Assembly: GCF_004521915.1 (NCBI RefSeq)
Contig: NZ_SDKD01000008.1
Coordinates: 95,000-158,999, forward strand
From: Brevibacillus migulae
Lineage (GTDB): Bacteria; Bacillota; Bacilli; Brevibacillales; Brevibacillaceae
Reading direction: 5' to 3'
Length of the DNA stretch: 64,000 bases
Both the position numbers and the translations under genes were made by a program. This document shows, piece by piece, positions 16,060 to 24,876 of the stretch. The notes under the pieces were generated by a model. It searched no databases, was not told the origin of the DNA, and saw only the letters and a program-made list of their open reading frames with translations. Each line of letters starts with the position of its first letter. The stretch's first letter is position 1.

Positions 16060-16884
16060 TTAGAAAAATTGCACTGTATCGGCCAGGTTTAACATGGCAC
16101 GCATCGTTTTGTACATCTCATACTGGTCTTGCACCTTGCAGGAGACCTCAGTGGTGCCTTTGCGGTATTCCATGCCTGGAATGATCGAGACCATTTCGGC
16201 TTGACCGGTATGTGCGAATTCGATCGTCAATTCAATGGGCAATGTCGCCAGAGTAGGTTTGATTCGTTTGGCAAGATCCAAGGCAATCTTGGTTTCTTCT
16301 TGTAAAACGGCCGCGCTTTGGGCAGGGCTCAGACAGTGGGCTGAGGTTCGGGATACGGCTGTTTTGAGCACCGCCGTACGAATTTCCGGAATCAGTGCCT
16401 TTGCCTCCAAAGCGGTCTGGTCATCGCCGGAAACGAGGCAGACCGGGACTCCCGTCAGTCCTGCATAAATGGCGTTAAAACCAAATTCGCCCACCACTTG
16501 ACCATTGATGTACATGTTTTTGATCACGCCGGACATCGTGTGGCTGAGCACTCCGGGTACGCCATGACGCGTGTGATAGCCCAAGAAGAAGGCTGCATCA
16601 AACGTGTTGTCCAATCCCTGCATCATGGAAAAATCGCGAGGGGAGCCGCACAGCAGGGTTGCTTTTGGATGTAGCTCCTCGATCAGGAGATTGTTCATTT
16701 TATGATGGCTGTCCGCGACGACAACATCGGTTGCGCCGTGTGCAAATGCCGCTTCGATGACGGCATTCACGTCGCCGGTCATCAAGCGGCGGCCGCGTTC
16801 ATAGTTGTTATCCCCAGGGTTGCAATAGCTTGGATCAATGATTCCAGTGGAACCTTCCATATCCGCGGAAATAAATAGCTTCAT
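16060..16884 (-). CDS. M55 family D-aminopeptidase (DppA-like)
   Basis: A 274-residue zinc peptidase, the same length as B. subtilis DppA, which trims D-amino-acid peptides such as D-Ala-D-Ala. The N-terminus reads MKLFISADMEG, giving the SxDxEG-type zinc ligands Asp8 and Glu10. ADSHHKMNN and FFLGYHTRHG supply the later histidine ligands. ATG at 16884 follows AAAGGGAGA. It is not in a dipeptide-permease operon here but lies 27 bases after a glycosyltransferase gene on the same strand, hinting at peptidoglycan turnover or recycling. Cytoplasmic decamer in the family. Confidence 0.9.
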   Translation of the reverse strand: MKLFISADMEGSTGIIDPSYCNPGDNNYERGRRLMTGDVNAVIEAAFAHGATDVVVADSHHKMNNLLIEELHPKATLLCGSPRDFSMMQGLDNTFDAAFFLGYHTRHGVPGVLSHTMSGVIKNMYINGQVVGEFGFNAIYAGLTGVPVCLVSGDDQTALEAKALIPEIRTAVLKTAVSRTSAHCLSPAQSAAVLQEETKIALDLAKRIKPTLATLPIELTIEFAHTGQAEMVSIIPGMEYRKGTTEVSCKVQDQYEMYKTMRAMLNLADTVQFF

Positions 16885-16911
16885 ACGATTCTCCCTTTCC
16901 CGAGCCGCCCA

Positions 16912-18054
16912 TTATGTCGTGAGTTGATGGTACAGGGCAAGCGTTTTTTCGGCCATTTGCTCGATGGTAAAGGTATTCTCCACGAGTCTCAAGGCTTCCT
17001 GCGTCATTTTCTCACAAAGCTGCGGATCGAACGCCAGCCTTTTCATCGCCTGTGCCAAAAGCTCACTGTTTGCAGGCTCGACCAGCAATCCCGTGCTGTT
17101 CGGTTTGACAAACTCCTTGACCCCGCCTACATTAGTGGCAGCCACAGGGACGCCGGCAGCCATCGCTTCGATGATCGTATAGCCAAGGCCTTCATAAATG
17201 GAGGAGTGGACGAAAGCATCGAAAGCATGCAGACAAGCAGGGATGTCACGGCGAAATCCGGCAAAGGTGACATGCTGCTCGATCTGCAGGGAGCGGGCCA
17301 GCTGCTGCAGCGGCTCGCGTTCCGGGCCGTCACCGACAAGCACAAGGCGATACTTTTTCTCTGAAGCCGCCTCATCCTGTCGGAAATTGGAAAAAGCCTC
17401 CAGCAAATAAGACAGCCCTTTTACCGGAACCAAGCGGGCTACGCAGCCGAACACATACTCATCATCCGTGATACCCCATTCCGCGTGCAGGCTCGCTCGC
17501 TGCTGCCCCTGATCCTCGGTCCGGCGAAACGGCTCGATATCGAGACCGTTGTAGATGACGCTGATGGAACGGGCAGGAATCCCGTCCTTTTGCAAAATTT
17601 CTCCGAGCGCACCGCTGACGGCAATATGGTGGCTGTTCCAGGGGCGTGTCGAACGCTCCATCAAGGAAACAATCGTGTAGGCAAGCGGATTGACATAATC
17701 GAAGCGCAAATTGCTGTGCACGGTGGTGAGCAGCGCTTGGCAGATCCCGCGCGCGGCGATGCGCGAAAAGAAATTGGCTTTCACGCCGTGTGTATGGATA
17801 ATATCCGGCTTATAGTCAAAAAACGTCCGTTTCAGACCCGAGAAAAGGCGCAGGTCAAAACGTCCGTATTGGTCTAATGTTATCACTTGAATCCCCGCTT
17901 TGCGCAATTGCTCGGCAAATGCGGAGTCATAAAAACAGACAACGGCTGCTTCTACCTTCTCTTTCGGAAAGGCTGAAAGCAAATTGAGAATATGCTGTTC
18001 GGCGCCGCCATATTCCCCTCCACCGATGACGTGGAGGATGCGTAATTTCTTCAT
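16912..18054 (-). CDS. Glycosyltransferase family 4
   Basis: A 380-residue GT-B enzyme that transfers a sugar from an NDP-sugar. The N-terminal lobe has HVIGGGEYGGAEQHILNLL. The donor lobe has GCVARLVPVKGL and the E-x7-E motif within HSSIYEGLGYTIIEAMAAG. ATG at 18054 follows GGTGG on the minus strand; the frame extends eight codons upstream without a site. It is divergent from another glycosyltransferase gene across a 128-base gap and probably co-transcribed with the D-aminopeptidase gene. Likely acts at the membrane on a surface glycan; acceptor unknown. Confidence 0.88.
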   Translation of the reverse strand: MKKLRILHVIGGGEYGGAEQHILNLLSAFPKEKVEAAVVCFYDSAFAEQLRKAGIQVITLDQYGRFDLRLFSGLKRTFFDYKPDIIHTHGVKANFFSRIAARGICQALLTTVHSNLRFDYVNPLAYTIVSLMERSTRPWNSHHIAVSGALGEILQKDGIPARSISVIYNGLDIEPFRRTEDQGQQRASLHAEWGITDDEYVFGCVARLVPVKGLSYLLEAFSNFRQDEAASEKKYRLVLVGDGPEREPLQQLARSLQIEQHVTFAGFRRDIPACLHAFDAFVHSSIYEGLGYTIIEAMAAGVPVAATNVGGVKEFVKPNSTGLLVEPANSELLAQAMKRLAFDPQLCEKMTQEALRLVENTFTIEQMAEKTLALYHQLTT

Positions 18055-18182
18055 TGTGATCCACCCGTACCTTTCCAAGCAAAACCATTTTCACTATAGC
18101 AGATGGATAGTAGATTCGCAATAACACTAGACTTATGGTATCTTTAGGATTGATATTCGTCAGATAAGGAAGGAATTGCGAA

Positions 18183-19583
18183 ATGAACTCTAGACCCAAC
18201 GTGATGATCGTTGCTTATATATTTCCCCCAATCGGCGGCGGCGGTGTGCCTCGCCCTCTGAAAATGGCCAAATATCTCGGGGAATTTGGCTGGGGGGTTC
18301 ATGTGTTGACCGCTGATCCTGCTTATCATGCCACGCTCGACCAGTCGCTCTTGGCGCAGCTGCCAAACGACGTCGCCATTCATCGGGCAAAAGAGTTTTC
18401 GCTCCTGCAAAGATCAGCTGCAGCTGCTGCCGGGCCAGCCACTGCACAAGCAGGAGGACCATCGCCTAGGCCATCGTTTGCCACAAAGGCAAAGCGCGCC
18501 ATCATCTCGATGCTGAAAAAAGTAAAGCCTTATCTAATGATACCAGATGATCAGATTCTCTGGTATCCCGAAGCGGTGAAGCGCGGACGTGAGGTCATGA
18601 AAACGGCGAAGATCGACGTCATTTTCTCTACCTCCGGACCTGTGACCAATCATCTGGTGGCACAGAAGCTGGCGGAAGAGTTCGGCTGCCGCTGGATTGC
18701 TGATTTCCGCGATCCGTGGACGCAAAACATGCACCGCAGCGGGATTGCATGGAGGGAGCGTCTGGAAGAGCGGATGGAGGCGCGGGTGATGAGCAAGGCA
18801 GATGCGATCACAACGGTAACGGCTACCTTTGCTGAGAACTTCCGGAAGAAATATGGGGAGCGGATCAAGCGGATGGAGCTGATTTACAATGGCTTCGACC
18901 AGGCCGATTTTCGCGAGCTGGCGCCTGCTGAAGTACCGGAAGCAAATGGAAAGCTCCACGGTGTCTATGCCGGCATTCTCTATCAGAAGCGAAATCCGCG
19001 GCTGCTGCTGCGGGCGATCCGGGAGCTGATCGACGAAGGAAAAGTGGCGCAGGACGATTTGCTGCTCACGTTTGCGGGGGTTTTTGATTATCCGGGCTAT
19101 TCGGAAAATGCGGACTGTGTCAAAGAACTGAATCTGGAATCAATCGTCCGCATCGTCGGCAACCTGCCGCATAAGGAAGCTTTGCAGCTAATGAAGGCAG
19201 CTGATTTTCAGCTCCTGATCGGGGATGTTTCTGCGGATGCAGGGGCTTACATACCCGGGAAGCTGTATGAATACATGGGGATCGGGAAGCCCATCCTCGC
19301 ACTGAATATGGCGGGAGAGGCCACCGAGATCATTCAGCGCTTTGAGCTCGGACAAGTTGCCAACCCAACGGACAAGCTCGAGATCAAGGAAGCCTTTTAC
19401 CGATTGTATCAGGATTGGAAGGCGAAGCAGTCTGTCGCTGATGATGGTAGCGTAAGCCGATCCGCAGATTTCTTTGATCGGGTAAAGCCATATGAAAGAA
19501 GAGAGCAAGCGCGTCAGCTGGCGCATCTGATGGATGAATTGGTCCAGCGGGCGTATCAACAGCAACAACTGGGTGAATCATAA
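18183..19583 (+). CDS. Glycosyltransferase, GT4-like (group 1)
   Basis: A 466-residue GT-B glycosyltransferase. The N-terminus is VMIVAYIFPPIGGGGVPRPL, the acceptor-lobe glycine-rich loop. Later come WIADFRDPWTQN, AITTVTATFAENF, LIYNGFD and GKLYEYMGIGKPILAL, typical of wall or exopolysaccharide transferases with the ADFRDPW pattern. ATG at 18183 follows AAGGAAGG. No signal peptide. It is monocistronic before a shared terminator and probably contributes to the same envelope polysaccharide as the genes at 23-30 kb. Confidence 0.86.
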   Translation: MNSRPNVMIVAYIFPPIGGGGVPRPLKMAKYLGEFGWGVHVLTADPAYHATLDQSLLAQLPNDVAIHRAKEFSLLQRSAAAAAGPATAQAGGPSPRPSFATKAKRAIISMLKKVKPYLMIPDDQILWYPEAVKRGREVMKTAKIDVIFSTSGPVTNHLVAQKLAEEFGCRWIADFRDPWTQNMHRSGIAWRERLEERMEARVMSKADAITTVTATFAENFRKKYGERIKRMELIYNGFDQADFRELAPAEVPEANGKLHGVYAGILYQKRNPRLLLRAIRELIDEGKVAQDDLLLTFAGVFDYPGYSENADCVKELNLESIVRIVGNLPHKEALQLMKAADFQLLIGDVSADAGAYIPGKLYEYMGIGKPILALNMAGEATEIIQRFELGQVANPTDKLEIKEAFYRLYQDWKAKQSVADDGSVSRSADFFDRVKPYERREQARQLAHLMDELVQRAYQQQQLGES

Positions 19584-19584
19584 T

Positions 19585-19645
19585 AAAAAGGCAACTGCAG
19601 CAACGGACGTGTATGGAGTGTCCGAGAATGCATTTGCCCTTTTTT
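19585..19645. terminator. Terminator between convergent genes
   Basis: AAAAAGGCAA pairs with TTTGCCCTTTTT, with an inner CGGAC/GTCCG stem. A and T runs on either side let it serve both the glycosyltransferase and the convergent methionine gamma-lyase gene, whose stop it touches. Confidence 0.6.
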
Positions 19646-20835
19646 CATTCCAAAGCTTGTGATAAATCGGCGATAATATCTTTCACATCTTCAATCCCCA
19701 CGGACAGCCGGATGAGCCCATCGGTGATTCCCATTTTTCTGCGTTCCTCCATAGGCACGATCGAGTGCGTCATGGAAGCGGGATGCTGGATGAGTGTCTC
19801 CACATCGCCAAGACTGACGGCCAGCTTGCAGAGCTGCAGGCGGTTCATCATCTGAATCCCAGCAGCCATACCGCCTTTCAACTCAAAGCTGATGAGACCG
19901 CCGAATCCGTCCATCTGCCGCTTGGCCAGCTCATGCTGAGGAAAAGAAGGCAGGCCTGGGTAATAAACAGATTGGACTCGCGGATGGTTGGCGAGGAATT
20001 CGGCTACCAGCTGCGCATTTTCACAATGCTTTTGCATGCGGATCCCTAACGTTTTCAATCCGCGGATCAACAGATAAGCATCAAAGGGGGAGAGGACACC
20101 GCCAATATCCTTGAGCGCCGTCATGCGCAGCTGATCGATCAGATCCTTGGCTCCGGCTGCCACACCCGCAATTACATCTCCGTGACCGCCAATATACTTG
20201 GTCGCGCTGTGCAATACGAGATCGCAGCCCAGCTCTAACGGTCGCTGCAAATACGGGGAAAGGAAGGTGTTGTCGACGACGGTGGTAATTCTCCTGGCTT
20301 TGGCCGCACGAGCGATCATGGCAAGATCGACGAGCTCCATGGTGGGATTGATCGGCGTTTCCACATAAATGATGCGTGTATTTGGCCGGATGGAGGAGAG
20401 CAGAGAGGATTCATCGGTCAGGTCTGCTAACGAATGGTCAATCTGAAATTGCCGCTTCAGCATGGTTAGCAGGCCGAACGTACAGCCGTACAGCCCTTTG
20501 GAGCAAAGGATGTGATCGCCGCTATGCAAAAGCCCAAGCAGGATAGCAGAGACAGCAGCCATGCCCGATGAGAAGGCCAGTGCAGCCTCAGCCTTTTCCA
20601 AGGCCGCGATTTTTTGCTCCAGGACAGTGAGAGTAGGATTCCCCAGCCGTGTATAGACGTAGCCATTTTCCGCCCCTGCGAAACGTGCTCCACCTGCTTC
20701 AGCAGTCGGGAACACAAAAGTGGAGCTTTGGTATATGGGTGTTGTCAAAGAGCCCGTAATGGGATCAAGCTGGTCACCCGCATGAACGGCGATGGTCTGA
20801 AAGCCATGCTGTTGGTCAGGAATCTTCTTTTCCAT
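19645..20835 (-). CDS. Methionine gamma-lyase (Cys/Met metabolism PLP enzyme)
   Basis: A 396-residue PLP enzyme of the trans-sulfuration family. The PLP lysine is in SATKYIGGHGDVIAG. The substrate loop GLYGCTFGLL carries the cysteine that marks methionine gamma-lyases rather than cystathionine synthases or lyases, so the likely reaction is methionine to methanethiol, 2-oxobutyrate and ammonia. YVYTRLGNPT and FSSGMAAVSA are the usual early motifs. ATG at 20835 follows AGGGGGTGA. It is monocistronic between two terminators. Cystathionine gamma-synthase activity remains an alternative. Confidence 0.82.
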   Translation of the reverse strand: MEKKIPDQQHGFQTIAVHAGDQLDPITGSLTTPIYQSSTFVFPTAEAGGARFAGAENGYVYTRLGNPTLTVLEQKIAALEKAEAALAFSSGMAAVSAILLGLLHSGDHILCSKGLYGCTFGLLTMLKRQFQIDHSLADLTDESSLLSSIRPNTRIIYVETPINPTMELVDLAMIARAAKARRITTVVDNTFLSPYLQRPLELGCDLVLHSATKYIGGHGDVIAGVAAGAKDLIDQLRMTALKDIGGVLSPFDAYLLIRGLKTLGIRMQKHCENAQLVAEFLANHPRVQSVYYPGLPSFPQHELAKRQMDGFGGLISFELKGGMAAGIQMMNRLQLCKLAVSLGDVETLIQHPASMTHSIVPMEERRKMGITDGLIRLSVGIEDVKDIIADLSQALE

Positions 20836-20911
20836 AAGATCACCCCCTACAGTTTATGTAAGCGGATTCATAAAGTGACCTGTCGGCAGCCTCTACTTGT
20901 ACGTATAGAGC

Positions 20912-20945
20912 AAAAAAGCCTAACCACCATGGAGTGGTTAGGCTT
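20912..20945 (-). terminator. Rho-independent terminator (minus strand)
   Basis: A near-perfect hairpin: AAGCCTAACCAC and GTGGTTAGGCTT around a six-base loop, followed on the minus strand by TTTT. It ends the three-gene 24.7-20.97 kb transcript. Confidence 0.9.
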
Positions 20946-20967
20946 CTTGCTTGCAAGCAAGAGAGTC

Positions 20968-21795
20968 TTAATACAACAAATACTTCTCGACTTCTTCCGG
21001 GTCCTTGATCTTGATGCCGGGATCGTTGTATTTATAGAAGCTGAACAAAATCTGCTGGTCCATGTAGCCCCCATCCGGGAACGGCAGGATGATCCAGGTT
21101 TCATATTGATAGAAACGTTGATCCTCTTTCCCGACCCAGACGGTCATCTTCACAGTAGAGTTATCCAGGATCTTCTGCATGTCGGGGCGTCCGGCCAGCT
21201 GTTGACGCAATGGCTCAAACAGCTCGCTTTTGCTCATGGACAGCCATTCCGTTACATTCATCTTGATCTGGAAGGGGATGCATTCCACTCCATAGATCTT
21301 ATTGTCGCCGACTTTAACCTGCTCGGCGCGATCCATTAGCGGAAGTATGTCCTCAAAGCCGTGCATGACGTCAAAGGGGAGCGGATCCTCCTGTGCGGTA
21401 ATCCAAGCGTCTCCAACACGAACGTAGCGCTTGCCGTCAATCTGGTAATACTGATACGTCTGACGAGCGATACGTGCGTCCACGTTGTAGCCGTCCGGTT
21501 TGACAACCGCGCCCTCAAACATACTCGTGGTCGTACGGGAGAGCAGTGTATTTTTGACATGGCCCTTGTACCAAAACTTTTGCGACTTCGGATCGGTCTT
21601 CGCCTTCTGAATGGCCGCTTCCAGCATCGCACGTCCCGATGCCGTCTGCTCGACCTTTCCCTGGTCCGCAGGCTTGGCAGCAGCAGCGGTCTCCAGCGCA
21701 AACTGCTTTGGCCCCGATTCATAAGTGCAGCCTCCTAAGAGCAGCATCAGTGCCATAAGAGAGAGAACGCCTCTTCTTTTCGCGATCTTATTCAT
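20968..21795 (-). CDS. Putative lipoprotein (LolA/outer-layer sensor-like fold), unknown function
   Basis: A 275-residue secreted lipoprotein. The signal peptide ends LMLLLGGC, so Cys about 23 is lipidated. The mature part (LSRTTTSMFEGAVVKPDGYNVDARI; IDGKRYVRVGDAW) resembles the beta-rich LolA-like or DUF6612-type lipoproteins of Firmicutes, but this is a pattern guess. Its ATG lies inside the end of the upstream FG-GAP membrane protein gene (8-base overlap), so the two are translationally coupled and probably act together at the outer face of the membrane. Confidence 0.65.
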   Translation of the reverse strand: MNKIAKRRGVLSLMALMLLLGGCTYESGPKQFALETAAAAKPADQGKVEQTASGRAMLEAAIQKAKTDPKSQKFWYKGHVKNTLLSRTTTSMFEGAVVKPDGYNVDARIARQTYQYYQIDGKRYVRVGDAWITAQEDPLPFDVMHGFEDILPLMDRAEQVKVGDNKIYGVECIPFQIKMNVTEWLSMSKSELFEPLRQQLAGRPDMQKILDNSTVKMTVWVGKEDQRFYQYETWIILPFPDGGYMDQQILFSFYKYNDPGIKIKDPEEVEKYLLY

Positions 21796-23422
21796 GGCGG
21801 AACCTCCTTACTACACCATAGCCGAACAGCCCGATAAAGAGGATGCTGACGATCGGCAATACGGGAATGTCATGCTGTTTCAGGACGAGCAAGCGATGAG
21901 AGTCATAGCTTGTGGCAATGATTTCGTTTTCCTGATCCCCGTCCACATCACCCAGTTGGATGTTCATGAGCGGCAGATAAACGCGCCACTGCTGCTCCAA
22001 TCCTTCATTCGTGTACGTAAATCCGCTCAAATATCGCAGCGGATGGCTGCTGACCCAGCTTTTTGCTTGGGCGACGATTTGCTTTCCTTCCTCATGGCCC
22101 ACTTGATCAAAGGCGCTGAAACGGAAGCTTTCATCATGTTCACCGCTTCTCCAGAGGATTTGCCATTTCCCCTCAGGGGCAGGCTTCAAGATATAAGAAG
22201 GCGTACCGCCGATTAACAGCTCATCCACACCATCCTGGTCTATATCGGCCGGGATGTAATCGGAATTGGCCAGCGAGATCTGGTCCTTGGTCAGCGAATA
22301 GGCTTCAGTCAACGTTCCGTTTCCGTCTGGCGTGTAAATGCTGATACGATCGCCTTGCGTAATCAGTCCTTCCTCACCATTCGGGAGATGGATCGTGCCC
22401 AACAGCTTTGTTGCCAGTGATGGTGCCACGAAGCCTTTGCCATCATACGAGCCTTCGATCAGTCCAGCGCCAATCGAGACGTTTTGGTACTTGGAATCTT
22501 TGGCAAAAGAAGCTTGCACGTCCATCAAGCCATGTTTTTGCTGTAGCAAAAAGTCAATGTTAGCCAGATCCAAAAGCAGCGCCCGATATGGAGCTGTACC
22601 TACCTGGAGCATCCCTTCCGCATAGCTTTGACGCTGCACATTCGGGACAAGCTGGCCATCCTTCATGGTGTAGTAGGGGAAGCCCGGGAAGTCTGCAGGC
22701 ATTTTTTGCTGAATCTGGGCAAGCGCCTCAGCACTCAGCTGTTCATTATTCAGCCGGGTCAGCTGCCCATCCTTCCAGCTAAAGACATAGAGCGCGATAT
22801 CCTCTGCTTGCAGAGGAAGCAGCTTTTCTGCCAAAGCCTTGCGTTCCGCTTCGGTTTCCGGCTTTTTGGTTTCTTCATCTTCGGACTTTACTTCTTTACT
22901 GCCGTAGGTGACGATCTCCTGCTTGCCGTCGCCGTCGACATCGACGAGCGTGATCGGGAAGTAATCCACCCAATCGCCGCTGTACAGCCGGTCCGTTTCA
23001 TATTTCACATAGAAATGATTCAATACGGACAAATTGTCACGGTTGAAGCTGACGTTGACCAGCACTGCGATCAGAACCAGCGCTAGAATCGCATTGGCAC
23101 GCAGCTTGCCGTACCATTTTGCCAAAATCGCCACGACCAGAATCGCGACCAGACCGCCTACAATCACCGCCACTGGAGATTTCACATCCAGTCTTGTCAA
23201 CGCGCGGTCCAGCAGCAGAAAGCCAAGGCTAAACACGATCACCTGCCTGCGCTCGCTTGGATGGATCACATAGTAAGCGAGAAGCAGAACCGGGATAAAA
23301 AGTACCAGCGCGATCCAGGATAGATCAAGGAACGCGACCTGCACGAGCAGGTGATAGATCAGAAACAGGGCAAGGGCGTATAAAGCCCACCACAACGTTT
23401 GCATTCGAAATAGTTGTCGCAT
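21788..23422 (-). CDS. Membrane protein with FG-GAP/VCBS-like calcium-binding repeats
   Basis: A 544-residue protein. About five transmembrane helices fill residues 8-140. A large external domain follows, then a C-terminal helix (PVLPIVSILFIGLFGYGVV) with a basic tail. The external part has three Dx[DN]xDG-type calcium loops: LVDVDGDGKQEIV, ADIDQDGVDELLI and GDVDGDQENEII, spaced as in FG-GAP beta-propeller repeats. ATG at 23422 follows AAAGGTGA; a GTG at 23431 overlaps that site. It lies between an O-antigen-ligase-like gene and a lipoprotein gene on the same strand. Function unknown. Confidence 0.7.
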   Translation of the reverse strand: MRQLFRMQTLWWALYALALFLIYHLLVQVAFLDLSWIALVLFIPVLLLAYYVIHPSERRQVIVFSLGFLLLDRALTRLDVKSPVAVIVGGLVAILVVAILAKWYGKLRANAILALVLIAVLVNVSFNRDNLSVLNHFYVKYETDRLYSGDWVDYFPITLVDVDGDGKQEIVTYGSKEVKSEDEETKKPETEAERKALAEKLLPLQAEDIALYVFSWKDGQLTRLNNEQLSAEALAQIQQKMPADFPGFPYYTMKDGQLVPNVQRQSYAEGMLQVGTAPYRALLLDLANIDFLLQQKHGLMDVQASFAKDSKYQNVSIGAGLIEGSYDGKGFVAPSLATKLLGTIHLPNGEEGLITQGDRISIYTPDGNGTLTEAYSLTKDQISLANSDYIPADIDQDGVDELLIGGTPSYILKPAPEGKWQILWRSGEHDESFRFSAFDQVGHEEGKQIVAQAKSWVSSHPLRYLSGFTYTNEGLEQQWRVYLPLMNIQLGDVDGDQENEIIATSYDSHRLLVLKQHDIPVLPIVSILFIGLFGYGVVRRFRHE

Positions 23423-23443
23423 GGCATTCACCTTTCGGATGAT

Positions 23444-24706
23444 TTACAGCGATTGCTTCGCCTGGGATTGATCGGCGAGCAGGCCAGTCAGGAAGCCGCC
23501 AAACAACCAAAAGTACAGAGCCATAAACGGCACTTCAAAGATGTTTTCCACGAAATTGTGCAGCACGACAGCAAACATGCCGCAAGCCAGTCCAAGAATC
23601 AGGAAGAAATGAGGTGTCCGTTTTGCCTTGGCGGCCAGCTTATACGCATAGCGGATGACGGTAAGCATCAGGGCGAACAGCATGCCGACGCCGATGAGCC
23701 CCAGCTCCGCGAGACTCTTGAAGAAATAGCTGTCCGTGTAGGTCGTCCCGAAATGACGATCGGCAACCGCGCCACCGTGATGTCCCGGGCTGGCTCCGAA
23801 CAACGGTTCTACGCGCATTTGGTTGTACGCATCGAACCAGCGTTTGATCCGACCATCCTGGATGCTCTTTTCGAAATACTCCGCCGTAAACAGGGTAGCG
23901 ATCCGGTCTTTCACCGAACCAATCACCGGCAAGTCTGGCATGAAGGCCATCGCTACGATACCAATGATCGCTGCGAGCAGCAGGTACATCGCGACCTTGC
24001 GTTTCCAGGCCAGGCAACCGATGAAGACGGCAAATGCAAAAGCAAACCAGGCCCCGCGTGATGCGGTAAAGACGAGGGCAGCCAGCGTGATGAGCGCGAT
24101 ACCTCCCCAGATCAGCTGTTCCCTGCGATTCTTACTGTTAAGCAGCAAGCCCATCGCAACGGGTACGATCATGGCCATATAGCTGCCCAGGACGTTCGGG
24201 CTCGTCACGATCGAGAAAGCTCTCGTCTTGGTGGCTTCACCCGCGTTCACCCAAGCGCCGGATGTCTCCACACCCAGAGCGACCTGGCCAACTCCGATCA
24301 GCCCTACCACGAAGCCGACCACGGCAAGGACTTTGATAAAGCGTTCAAACTGGGAGCCTTGTTGAATCAGATAAAATCCGATGAAGAAAGCCAGAATGTA
24401 CTGGTAAATCGCCCGAAAGCCTTCCACGCTAGCTTCCCAATTGGTCATATCCGTTACCGTGAATGCTACCCCAAGCACAAAGAAAGCGAGCATCGTGTGC
24501 TTGATGCCGGGCATTTTCCGCATCCCTTTGAAATAGGCCACAAAAGTAAAAAGCAAAAGCAGCAAAAGCAGTCCATCGTCCCATAGCGAGGAAACGACGG
24601 GAATCGGCAGAATGTTTCGCAACACGTAGTCAATGATTGGGTATCCCAACAGCACATACAGCCAGGTGTCGGAGCGGGAAGCCCAATTGCGCAGCGTTTG
24701 TCCCAT
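23444..24706 (-). CDS. O-antigen ligase / Wzy-type polymerase family protein
   Basis: A 420-residue integral membrane protein with roughly twelve helices and a large external loop before the last helices, matching Wzy_C (O-antigen ligase/polymerase) proteins. GTTYTDSYFFKSLAELGLIGVG lies near residue 320, followed by the final hydrophobic pairs. In Gram-positives such proteins polymerise exopolysaccharide or teichuronic units, or glycosylate surface proteins. ATG at 24706 follows CAGGAGG; a TTG three bases earlier has slightly better spacing. It is the first gene of an operon with the FG-GAP protein and the lipoprotein. Confidence 0.8.
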   Translation of the reverse strand: MGQTLRNWASRSDTWLYVLLGYPIIDYVLRNILPIPVVSSLWDDGLLLLLLLFTFVAYFKGMRKMPGIKHTMLAFFVLGVAFTVTDMTNWEASVEGFRAIYQYILAFFIGFYLIQQGSQFERFIKVLAVVGFVVGLIGVGQVALGVETSGAWVNAGEATKTRAFSIVTSPNVLGSYMAMIVPVAMGLLLNSKNRREQLIWGGIALITLAALVFTASRGAWFAFAFAVFIGCLAWKRKVAMYLLLAAIIGIVAMAFMPDLPVIGSVKDRIATLFTAEYFEKSIQDGRIKRWFDAYNQMRVEPLFGASPGHHGGAVADRHFGTTYTDSYFFKSLAELGLIGVGMLFALMLTVIRYAYKLAAKAKRTPHFFLILGLACGMFAVVLHNFVENIFEVPFMALYFWLFGGFLTGLLADQSQAKQSL

Positions 24707-24876
24707 CAAGGTACGTCCTCCTGTGAATAAGTTCAACTTTACTATTATAATGAATCAATCATTGATGTAGCAAGAAACATGGTCCCTGGGAGAAAAGATT
24801 GGTAGAAAGCATAGAATTGGGCTATGATTACTGATAGGTTTTCACCGAGAGATAACAAAGTAGGAGAACGGTTTGC

